Source: Zizania palustris
Taxonomy: Eukaryota > Streptophyta > Magnoliopsida > Poales > Poaceae
Direction of reading: 5' to 3'
DNA length: 64,000 bases
Assembly: GCA_019279435.1 (NCBI GenBank)
Contig: JAAALK010000285.1
Coordinates: forward strand, 71,098,249-71,162,248
The notes under the pieces are model-generated. The model was given only the letters and a program-made list of their open reading frames with translations. It ran no database searches and had not been told where the DNA came from. The position numbers were made by a program, and so were the translations under genes. Position 1 is the first letter of the stretch; each line of letters begins with the position of its first letter. Positions 22,405 through 31,537 of this stretch are shown piece by piece.

Positions 22405-24030
22405 ATGGACAGAGCCAGTAAAATTCCTCTGTTCGATGGGACTGACTTTGCATACTGGAAGGTGCGCATGGAGGCTTACTTGCTAAGCCAAGGAAATGCA
22501 ATTTGGGAGATTGTGGACTCACAATACTCCATCCCTGATACTCGCACCTCTCAAACAGAGAAGGATCAGTATAATGCCAACTCCAAGGCTAGAAATATAC
22601 TGTTCATTGGTTTGAGCCGGAGTGAGTTTGATAGGGTGCAGCACCTTAGGACTGCTAGGGAAATCTGGACAACACTCACTATTTTTCATGAGGGCTCTAC
22701 ACAGATCAAGGCCAGGCGCCAAAGCACATACAATCAACAGTATAAGCTGCTTGTGCAGGCACCTGGTGAATCTATAGATGCCATGTTTTCTCGCTTTGAT
22801 GCGATAGTGAGTAACTTGCGATCCAACGGGACGCTTGCTTACAATGATCATGATAGGGCTATCAAGCTTCTCTATGCTCTTGACCGTAGCATATGGGAAG
22901 TGAAGATATCCAGCATTGAGGAGTCTGTAGGTTATGACACATTGACCTGTGATGAGCTCTTCAGCAAGCTGAAGTCCACAGAGATTGCTAAGGCATCTCT
23001 TGCAGTGCACAGAAACTCTTTGCCACAGCCATTGGCATTGGTTTCTAGCACTAGCCGTGGCACCACTGCAGAACCGAGCACATCTGGTACTTGTGTTCTT
23101 GCAGATGGTTTTGCTTTGTCCTCTCTGGTCTCCGTCACAAAGGAGCAGGTGGATACTCTGGATGATGATGAGCTTGCTCTCATTGCCAGAAGGTTCACCC
23201 GTTTTCATCATGAGAGACGGGACCAGAGGAGAAGTGATTTTAGTGGTTGTTTTGAGTGTGGCGACACTTCTCACATCAAGGCTAATTGCCCTAAGCTCAA
23301 AAAGAGAGATGAGAGTGAGCGCCCCAAATACCACAAAAAGGAGAGGAAACCCTTTGTGAAGGGCAAGCGCGACAAGGTGGCTAAAAGAGTAGCCAAAGCC
23401 ACTTCCAGAGCATTTGTTGCTGCTCTTAGTGACATCGACACTTCCTCAACTGAGGAGTCGAGCTCTGAGGAGGAGGAGTCCCCAAGGAAGGAGGACAAGA
23501 AGGACAAGAAGGGACGAGACTTCACCGGCCTTTGCTTCATGGCCGACAACGATCACAACGGCAATGAGCTTGACTTATCTGAGGTACCACTATCCTATGA
23601 CCAGCTTTCAATAAAATTAAATGAGCTAAATGAAGTAGTTCTTGGTCAGGATAGATTACTTGTGCAAGCCGCTAGAGAAAGAAAAGACCTTAGACTTAGG
23701 CTAGAATCTGTTTCTACTGAATATGCCATGCTTAAGTCTAAAGTAAATGATGCTGATTGTGAATCTTGTTCTGTTGTCATGGGTGAGCTTGCTCAGTTGC
23801 GTTCTGTACATGCTCAAACTCTTTCTGAGCTTGAGACTGCACAGAAGCAGCTTTTGGTGGTTGATTCTAGACCTCATGATATTATTGAATGCATGAATTG
23901 TTCTTTATTATGCAAAAGCATTAATTTACGTGATAAGCATGTTCATGACTTAGAGGCTAGATTGGAGAGGGCCGGTAGTTCTAAGGATGTGCAACCTGTT
24001 TGTGACACTTGCATAACCCTTAAGGACTAG
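22405..24030 (+). CDS. Sirevirus Gag, 541 residues up to an in-frame stop
   Basis: Starts at the first ATG after the PBS. The N-terminal DGTDFAYWKVRMEAYL motif (about residues 10-25) is typical of Copia gag (UBN2/gag-polypeptide type). A zinc knuckle, CFECGDTSHIKANC, lies at about residues 283-296; it binds RNA and helps packaging. A Lys-rich stretch (about 300-330) and an acidic Ser/Glu run (about 345-365) follow, then a long heptad-rich C-terminal part. The stop at 24028-24030 probably truncates a longer gag-pol frame, because homologous coding continues downstream with further stops. Gag assembles into cytoplasmic virus-like particles. Confidence 0.85.
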   Translation: MDRASKIPLFDGTDFAYWKVRMEAYLLSQGNAIWEIVDSQYSIPDTRTSQTEKDQYNANSKARNILFIGLSRSEFDRVQHLRTAREIWTTLTIFHEGSTQIKARRQSTYNQQYKLLVQAPGESIDAMFSRFDAIVSNLRSNGTLAYNDHDRAIKLLYALDRSIWEVKISSIEESVGYDTLTCDELFSKLKSTEIAKASLAVHRNSLPQPLALVSSTSRGTTAEPSTSGTCVLADGFALSSLVSVTKEQVDTLDDDELALIARRFTRFHHERRDQRRSDFSGCFECGDTSHIKANCPKLKKRDESERPKYHKKERKPFVKGKRDKVAKRVAKATSRAFVAALSDIDTSSTEESSSEEEESPRKEDKKDKKGRDFTGLCFMADNDHNGNELDLSEVPLSYDQLSIKLNELNEVVLGQDRLLVQAARERKDLRLRLESVSTEYAMLKSKVNDADCESCSVVMGELAQLRSVHAQTLSELETAQKQLLVVDSRPHDIIECMNCSLLCKSINLRDKHVHDLEARLERAGSSKDVQPVCDTCITLKD

Positions 24031-24925
24031 CTAGGCACTGTTAGAGAGTGAGCTGAGAACCTCATGTCTGAAAATGAATACCTTCTTTCCGTGGTTAACA
24101 AATGCACTTAGGGAAAGGGTAGGATGGATTTGCTCTTGGCCAAGACCAAGATGTGTGCTGACAGAGCAGGGTTAGCTCTAGGTTTGGGTTTTGAGAGGAT
24201 TCCTTCAGATAGTGAAAACAAAACTGTTTTTACCTCTCCCACTACCCTAGAGAAAGAGAGAGCTCTGTTAGACACTCCATCAGCCAAGAAACCTACCTGA
24301 GCTCAAAAGAAAACCACTCCTCCTGCCAAGAAAATCCCTCCCAAGAAAACCACTCAGCAGAAGCCCAAGGAGCCTGTGAGAGTTGCTCCTATGACCCATG
24401 AGAGTGCCCCTAGGAGAATTTTTCATTGTTCCTACTGTCAGCGGGCGGGTCATTTGGTTGGGTTCTGTTTTCGTCGCATCAAGGATGAGCGACACTCTCA
24501 GGCGATGAGTTTCCAGGACATGTATTACCCATATTTAGGTATGCATGAGTCTGAGTTTTACTATCGTCCTGCTTTTGAGGCTCCTCGTGATTCTCGGAGA
24601 GGTGTTGCTCCTCGAGGTGTTCACCATGTTCCATATGGTGGTAGACCTCGGGCGAGTAGCTTCGTACCTCGTCAGAGTAGGAGACCTCGACATGTTGTTC
24701 GATCACAACATGTAGGTAGACCTCGCACCTTGCATCATTTATATTATCATGTGCGTAGACCGTCTACTTTTACTGTGCCTACTACTCGTGTCACTCAGTG
24801 CTGGATGCCTCGTCATATTTTCACTCACCCCAGCACTGAGCGATCGAGATTTTCTTATCATGTGTAGGCGATAGATCGAGGCTTGGAGGGCACGTGGATC
24901 ATGGACTCCTGGTTGTTCGCGCCAT
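24031..24925 (+). pseudogene. Sirevirus gag C-terminus and protease, decayed
   Basis: Same reading frame as gag, interrupted by stops at about 24028, 24049, 24108, 24298 and 24865. A second zinc-binding cluster, CSYCQRAGHLVGFC, is encoded at about 24430-24471, then an Arg/Pro/His-rich tail. The aspartic protease begins after 24890; its active-site Asp-Ser-Gly region at about 24900-24925 is broken by a one-base frameshift, after which coding resumes in the frame of the integrase part. The protease would cut the polyprotein; this copy cannot. Confidence 0.75.
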
Positions 24926-26200
24926 ATGACCGGAGATGCAGCATGGTTCTCTAGCCTCACCACAACCAAGCAAAGGGAACATATCACCTTCAGAAACAAT
25001 CGAATGAGTAGAGTGAAAGGTAAAGGTGTGGTAAGAATTAACTCGAATTTCACTCTCAAAGATGTTGCTTTGGTTGAAAACCTGGGATACAATTTGCTAT
25101 CTATATCTCAGTTGCTTGATGAGGGCTTCGAAGTGCGATTTCATCGCGATACTTTGCAAGTACTCAATTCTAATGGCGTTGTGGTCTGTAAGATCTTTAG
25201 AGTTGGGAGAGTTTTTGGAGCTGATTTTTCAGAGTCATCTGGTTCTTCTCATTGTCTTGTTGCACACTCTACTTCTGAGCTTTGGAAGTGGCATAGGAGA
25301 CTAGGGCATATGAGCTTTGAGTTGCTCGCTCGTCTGAGTGCCCTAGGTCTGATCCGAGGATTGCCCAAGCTCAAGTTTGAGAAGAATTTAGTTTGCGCTC
25401 CTTGTCGACATGGAAAAATGATTGCCGCTTCGCATTCGCCAGTCACCACAGTGATGACTGAACAACCCGGAGAACTTCTCCACATGGACACTATAGGTCC
25501 TTCTCTGGTTAGTTCTTTAGGCGGCAAGTGGTATGTTTTAGTGATTGTCGACGATTTCTCTCGCTACTCTTGGGTCTTCTTTCTTGCCAGCAAGGATGAA
25601 GTGTTTTCACACTTTCGGAGCTTGGCTTTGAGACTTTTCACTGAACTCCCTGGTGCATTAAAATTCATTCGAAGTGATAATGGCACTGAGTTCAAGAATA
25701 GTCTCTTTGTTGACTTTTGCATGGAGCATGGCATAGAACATCAATTCTCTGCTCCACGGGTTCCTCAACAGAATGGTGTCGTTGAGAGGAAGAACCGCAC
25801 TTTGGTTGAGATGGCTAGGACGATGCTCGATGAGCACAGGACTCCTAGAAAATTCTGGGCTGAGGCCATGAACACTGCTTGTTACATCTCAAACCGAATA
25901 TTCTTGCGCTAAATTTTAAACTTGACATCTTATGAGCTATGTTTTGGGAGACAGCCCAAGGTTACTCATCTTTGAGTATTTGGCTGTCGCTGCTTCATCT
26001 TAAAACGCGGTAATTTGGATAAATTTGAGTCGCGATCTTCTGACAGGATCTTTTTGGGTTACACTACTCATGGTCATTCTTATCGTGTTTATAATTTGGG
26101 AACTAACACTGTCATCGAGTCATGTGATGTGACTTTTGATGAATTAACCCCCTCTGTTAGTTCTGCTCTTGAACAGGCAAATGAACACGACATGGAATAG
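24926..26200 (+). pseudogene. Sirevirus protease end, GAG-pre-integrase and integrase
   Basis: Open from 24926 to a stop at 25910-25912. It encodes the pre-integrase zinc-binding motif (HRRLGHMSFELLARLS and CAPCRHGKM, about 25290-25430), then the integrase core with HMDTIGP (about 25480-25500), VIVDDFSRYSWVFFL and the later SDNGTEF (about 25674-25694). The DDE-type acids Asp, Asp and the Glu of NGVVERKN are visible. After the stop, coding continues to about 26198 (a DRIFLGYTTHGHSYRVYN block). Integrase inserts cDNA into the host genome. Stops at 25910, 25976 and 26198 make it non-functional as read. Confidence 0.85.
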
Positions 26201-27925
26201 ACCATCTTCAAAGAAGAAGATCCCGGAGATTTCGAGGATGAACCCCTACTACCCTCGACATCAACCCCCGAAGCTGACCCCGCTTCGACCACTTCGGCAC
26301 AAGGTCCCGAAGCGACTACCTCGACATCGGTCATCTTGGACCACTCCAACGCACAAGTTGAGGGGGAGTCTGCATCCCGCCGCGAGGCTCCACATCATGT
26401 TCAAAGGATGCACCCTCCCGAGCAGATCATTGGTGAGCTTGATCAAAGGGTAACACGTTCTCATGCTCATTTCATTGATTCAGCTTTTGTTGCTTCTTTC
26501 GAGCCCTTAGATGTTAGTCATGCACTTTCTGATTCTAGTTGGATCAATGCCATGCATGAGGAACTTGAAAATTTTGAGAGAAACCAAGTCTGGTCACTAG
26601 TTAATCCTCCACCAAATGTTCATTTCATTGGAACAAAATGGATTTTCAAAAACAAACAAGGGGAGGATGGGACTATAGTTAGAAACAAGGCTAGACTTGT
26701 GGCTCAGGGTTATTCTCAACTAGAAGGGATTGATTTTACTGAAACTTTTGCACCTGTTGCTCGCCTTGAGGCCATTAGGATTTTGCTTGCCTTTGCGACA
26801 TCCCGGGGATTCAAACTCTATCAAATGGATGTCAAAAGTGCTTTTCTTAATGGCTTCATAGGTGAAGATGTTTATGTAAAACAACCCCTGGTTTTGAAAA
26901 CCCCAAGTACCCACATAAAGTCCTTAAACTTCATAAGGCTCTTTATGGACTCAAGCAGGCCCCTCGGGCATGGTATGATAGACTTAAGTTTTTTCTGCTT
27001 GAGCGGGGGTACTTGATGGGCTCTGTTGATAAAACCCTGTTTACTCTCAAGCATGGCAAAGACTTCCTCCTAGTTCAGATTTATGTGGATGATATCATCT
27101 TTGGTGGCTCTTCTCATGCTTTGGTTGCCGAGTTTGCAGATGCCATGAGCAGGGAATTCGAGATGTCCATGATGGGCGAGCTTACATTTTTCCTTGGTTT
27201 GCAAATCAAGCAAAGCAAACAAGGTACTTTCGTCCACCAGACGAAGTACACCAAGGACCTGCTCAAGAAATTTGACATGGCCGATGCGAAGCCCCTCGCC
27301 ACTCCAATGGCTACATCTGTAGCATTGGATCCTGACGAAGATGGAGAAGCCGTAGATCATAAGGAGTTCCGAAGCATGATCGGCTCCCTTCTCTACTTGA
27401 CTGCTACGAGGCCGGACATACACTTCGCAGTGTGTCTGTGCGCTCGTTTTCAAGCTTCACCACGAGCTTCGCACCGCCAAGCGGTAAAGCGCATCCTAAG
27501 GTATCTCAAACATACCCTTGAATTTGGCATATGGTATTCAACGTCTTCCTCTTTATGTCTTCGAGGTTATTCAGATGCGGATTTTGCTGGGTGTAGGATT
27601 GATAGGAAAAGTACCTCTGGTACTTGTCATTTTCTGGGTACTTCTCTGGTTTGCTGGTCTTCCCGCAAACAGTCTAGTGTTGCACAATCGACGGCTGAGG
27701 CCGAATATGTTGCTGCAGCTAGCTGTTGCTCTCAGATTTTGTGGATGGCTTCCACTTTGCGGGATTTCGGGTTAGATTATAAGAGTGTTCCACTTTTCTG
27801 TGATAACACTAGTGCTAGCCGATATTTTCACAAAACCCCTCGATGCTTCTCAATTTGCCTACTTGCGTGGGGAACTTGGTATTTGTCACCCTTACGGCAT
27901 TTTATGAGGGGGAGTTGCTTTTAAT
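26201..27925 (+). pseudogene. Sirevirus reverse transcriptase and truncated RNase H
   Basis: RT starts with WINAMHEELENFERN (about 26541) and includes GTKWIFKNKQGEDG, RLVAQGYSQ, YQMDVKSAFLNG (about 26820) and YVDDIIFGG (about 27083). A frameshift near 26890 separates the fingers from the YVDD palm. RNase H begins near 27560 with YSDADFAGC and has AEAEYVAAASC (about 27690). At about 27815 the sequence jumps from CDNTSA to the far C-terminal ADIFTKPLDASQFAYLRGELG region in another frame. This is an internal deletion that removes the end of RNase H. RT copies the RNA into DNA; RNase H removes the RNA. Not functional. Confidence 0.85.
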
Positions 27926-29032
27926 TATCTTGCATATGCTCATCATGTGTAGAATTGCATTTACATCTTTTGCACTTATATGCCTGATTATAATTCATGA
28001 AATCGTGTCAGCTCAGCTCCTTTTAATTTATCTGAAACATTAATGTGCATGATGTTTTCTTTCCAAACTCAAATCATGCTCACTGCTCAAACTTGTATCT
28101 AGCATGTATAGGCAGGACTGCTTTAGCTATCTTTTATCTGCTTGATAGCAAGACACTTTTCTTTGGATGCTAAAAATTGCAACTTAAAAAATTGTTCTAC
28201 TTACTCATGGATGTTCATCAAGTGCTAAAAATTGGTTCACTTAGTTAAAATCAAAAACTCCATGATTTGCATGCTTCAAGTGAAAAGATCCAGGTGGGTT
28301 TGTTTGTCACACTACTCTATTCTAGACTGCTTACCATTGCACATTGGTCTGAACTGGGATAGTGTAGTGTATGCCAAAATCACCGCCTTAAGTTTCCAAT
28401 GGCTTTCATGCCTAGGCTTGGCTTGATTGGACAGTATAAGGTGGACAAACACATAACCCCTGGCATTATGAAAAAGAACAACAAAATTCATTGATCATCA
28501 AGTTTGCTTTTCATGCTCCATTTGAACTTCACTTGTCTGTCTAGAGTAGAAATTGATTAGCTTTGTGCAGTCCTTGCTTTTACTTGTCGAGTTACCGTGA
28601 TTGAGTGGTGATGCTTTTATTTCAAAATGACAAAATCACATGTTGTCATCATGTTTTTAGAGAATGTTAAATTGAGCTGAGCACATGATATTTGGTATTA
28701 AGTATTGGCATATTTTTGCTTTATATGTCTTTGCAATTCTACTCATTTCCAAGCAATGCATCTTTTACATGCTCCTTGATGCTTGCATTGCCAAAGGGGG
28801 AGAAATTTTTGAGTTCTCTGTTGCAAGGGGGTACAATTAAATTACTCAGGGGGAGTTTTTATCTTGAAAAAGGGGAGATTTGCCGAAGGGGCTTTTACTC
28901 TTTTGAAAAGGGGGAAGAAAATTCTTTTGTCAAGTGACATGATTTGGCTCGTCTCTGAGTTTTTATGGTCACTTGTGTGCTGAAATTTTTCAAATTTTCT
29001 TGAACTTGAAATTGGTTGTCAATGCACTCATC
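27926..29032 (+). other. Sirevirus 3' noncoding region with several polypurine tracts
   Basis: No long open frame, so there is no envelope-like gene here. Besides the terminal tract, purine runs containing GGGGGA or GGGGAGA lie at about 28793-28803, 28848-28855, 28867-28878 and 28906-28920. Multiple PPT-like tracts upstream of the 3' LTR are a known Sirevirus trait. Confidence 0.7.
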
Positions 29033-29043
29033 AAGGGGGAGAT
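29033..29043 (+). other. Polypurine tract of the Sirevirus
   Basis: AAGGGGGAGAT directly before the 3' LTR TGAGAAACC. It is the primer for plus-strand cDNA. The same tract, reversed, is at 59809-59820 beside the LTR of the Sirevirus at 58143. Confidence 0.85.
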
Positions 29044-31051
29044 TGAGAAACCAAGGGTTGGTTTTGGAGTGTGATGAGTGATTGACAGAGTTTATCCTCT
29101 GGTTCGAAGGGGTACCTCCAAAGGGGTTCGGAGGTTGTACCTCCGAAGGTGTTCGGAGGCTGTTTCACCGAAGGGTTCGGTGGTTTGGTTGCTGCAGCTG
29201 TTGCAGCGGAGTGTGCCTGTCGGAGGGGTCCGACAGTACATGATGACTGGGTTTGTACCGAAGTTCTCGGTACTTTGGGCGGTACACCGGAGTGTGTGCC
29301 GAAGGTTGCTAACCCGGAGAGGTCTCCGGAGTACTGGATACACTTGTCTGCTTGTCTGTGGTGCGCAGGGGATTGCGGAGGCGACAAACAGGTTCGTAGC
29401 AGGTGAACCTGGGTCAAGCGGGAGGCTTGATGCCAGGGGAGCAGGGAGCTCCGTCACGGTGGCTGCGAAGGGGTCGAGGTCGGTCCTCGGGTCGAGGTGC
29501 ACCAGGAGAAGGCAGTAAGTGCGGAGCGTTGCTCCGGGTGAAGGTACTCTGAGACAAAGTCCTCAGAGGCGAGGCACTTCGAAGGATACTCCGGATGGAG
29601 TGACTTCGGAGTTTGGTGGATCAAGTCCTCAACAGAGGCAAGGTGTTCGAAGTGTGCTCCGGAGGGAGACACTCGAAGGTACCCGACGAAGGTCTCAGAA
29701 GTCGAGGTGCATCGAAGGCATGGTTCGGGTGAGGCTCGTCGAGGAGTGTGCTCGGAGAGAGACACTGCGACGAAGTGCTCATGGAATGCTTCATGCGGAG
29801 ACCTTGGACGAAGGAGGGACTTCGAAGGGTGGTAGTCCGAAGGAGGGCTTCAGAGTGACGCAGGCTTCGGAGCGAGGCTAGCTTCGGAGCGAGGTTGACT
29901 TGTGGTGCTTCGGCCATGCATGGCTTCGGTACACGGACTGACGGAGTTCGAGCTGGGAGTAGCTGTGAAGCCGTGGTGGTCCACTCCGGACGTGTTGGTG
30001 TGAAGGCCCAAGGGCTTTGACGGCTTCGGCTCAAAACCGTCACTGTATCGGAGGCTGACTTCGGTGAAGTGAAGGCCGTCAGGCTCAAGGCTTCTCACCG
30101 AAGCTACCGCACCCCTCGCGTGCGAAGGGAGGCTCCAGAAAGGTCAAAGACTGCAAAGGCTAACATTGTCTGCTCTGCAAAAAGCTGACGCTGTCCCCTC
30201 TGCAAAGCTGATAGAGAAGCCTCCAGAATAAAGTTGACTACCTTTTGTACCCCTCCGTTCTGTAGAGACAAAACCGGTGTAAACCCTAGGGGTAAAGTAG
30301 TCAATTCACTTGGGTGAATAGTGGCTATAAATATGGGGGTTGGGTAGGTAACATTTAACACTTTGAGCATTTACTGTTGAGCTCTTGTACTAGCCACCAC
30401 ACTTTGTATTCATCCTGAGTTCATTTATTGTGTTCCTTGTTCAAGCAGCGAAGCCCTGCTTCTGTGTTCATTTATTCTGCTTGAGCTTGTTTGCATACCT
30501 CGCTAGTTGTAGTGCACCGAAGCCTGTCTAGGCGAAGTGTGTTGTGCGAAGTGTGCTTTTCAGTGTGCGTTCGCTCTGTGTAACAGGAGGCTAGACCTCG
30601 CTGCTTACTAGCGAAGCCCTGATCGAAGCCCGTGTTTCTTATCATGTCTAAGCCCCTAGCGAAGTCTGTTAGTGTGCGTTTAGACCTTCAGTGTACGAAG
30701 CTCAGCACCAGTTGCTGTCGCTGAGTACTTGGTCGAAGTCCTCAGAGGGTAGTTCACTCGTGCGAAGGGTGAAGTGCAAAGCCTGCTCGAAGCACCCTGT
30801 GTGCGGAGCCTGCACTGACTTAGCAGAGTTGGTTTTTCGGGTTTGTGAGTGGAGCGAAGTCTTCTTGGCTTCGAACTTTTGCTCCTTGCGAAGCCTATGT
30901 TCAGAGCCGTCAAATACCTCCGAACCTGAACTTCGAAGGGTGTGTTCGAAGCCTGTTCCGCAGGAGACTGAATTAAAACAGAAGGCTATTTTAGCCCGAA
31001 ATTTTAAAAGCTCCCATTCACCCCCCTCTGGTCGCCGTTTCCGGTCCAACA
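29044..31051 (+). mobile_element. 3' LTR of the Sirevirus
   Basis: 2,008 bp, aligned along its whole length with the 5' LTR. The first CCTCCGAA/TTCGGAGG hairpin is damaged here (CTCCAAA at about 29117), while the second is intact. It is followed by the GATGT duplication. Confidence 0.95.
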
Positions 31052-31399
31052 GATGTAGATACTACGGTGGGCGCCGGGAGTGCGCTTAGGTGCAAGCCGA
31101 AAGGACGAGTTCTGAAGACGATCATCATAGATCATCCTCAACTCCATAAGGGCCTAGAGGTCGACTCGTTGGCCCGCGACGTCGAAAGTCGGGCCCCCAA
31201 GTGCGGTGGTGTAGGGTGGCAGGTGTTCTCCGGATCCGTGGATGGCGAGGGAGACGTCACAGGGTCCGGCAAATTCTTCCATGTATATCCCCTAGAATTC
31301 GGGCTCGAAGAGGAACCCGAGGAAGGTGAGCATCATACGGAGCTCTCTGACGAAGCCCTCGAAGTGGCGGCAGCAGCTGTGCACTTGGTAGACAGGCAT
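31052..31399 (-). pseudogene. N-terminal part of the leader ORF of Gypsy element H
   Basis: Minus-strand frame beginning MPVYQVHSCCRHFEGFVREL at 31399 and running to the Sirevirus insertion. It includes GEHLPPYTTALGGPTFDVAG. Two in-frame stops (about 31292-31294 and 31158-31160) interrupt it. It then continues in the same frame on the far side of the insertion (20331-19892). The plus-strand open frame over the same bases is its shadow. Function unknown; several grass Gypsy elements carry a comparable leader protein. Confidence 0.55.
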
Positions 31400-31522
31400 C
31401 TACAAAAACAACAAGTTGAAGAAAAGTGAGGGGAGGAACAAAGTTTATAAAGTAGATTTCGGGAAATAATTTTCTGTAGCTATTGGCTAGGCTGATCCGT
31501 TTGGCTTCCTACAGTCAAGTCA

Positions 31523-31534
31523 GCTCTTATACCA
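31523..31534 (-). other. Primer-binding site of Gypsy element H
   Basis: On the minus strand TGGTATAAGAGC, three bases after the end of the 5' LTR. It differs at one base from the initiator-Met type TGGTATCAGAGC. Chromoviruses of the Tekay/Del group use this primer. Confidence 0.8.
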
Positions 31535-31537
31535 TCT

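Larger units (their letters stand above)
20332..31051 (+). mobile_element. Complete Sirevirus (Copia) element, TSD GATGT
   Basis: LTRs at 20332-22340 (2,009 bp) and 29044-31051 (2,008 bp), both TGAGAAACC...GGTCCAACA. Perfect target duplication GATGT at 20327-20331 and 31052-31056. Internal order is PBS, gag, protease, integrase, RT, RNase H: Copia order. Long LTRs, a long gag with a zinc knuckle, a second Cys/His cluster and repeated polypurine tracts before the 3' LTR point to the SIRE/Maximus (Sirevirus) lineage. The LTRs differ at scattered positions (mostly C/T and G/A changes), and pol has stops, frameshifts and a deletion, so the copy is not autonomous. It is inserted in the leader ORF of Gypsy element H. 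Confidence 0.97.

Noticed and set aside
31067..31429. 120-codon open frame on the plus strand
   Set aside because: Shadow of the minus-strand leader ORF of Gypsy element H, which fits the LTR/PBS orientation and continues across the Sirevirus insertion.
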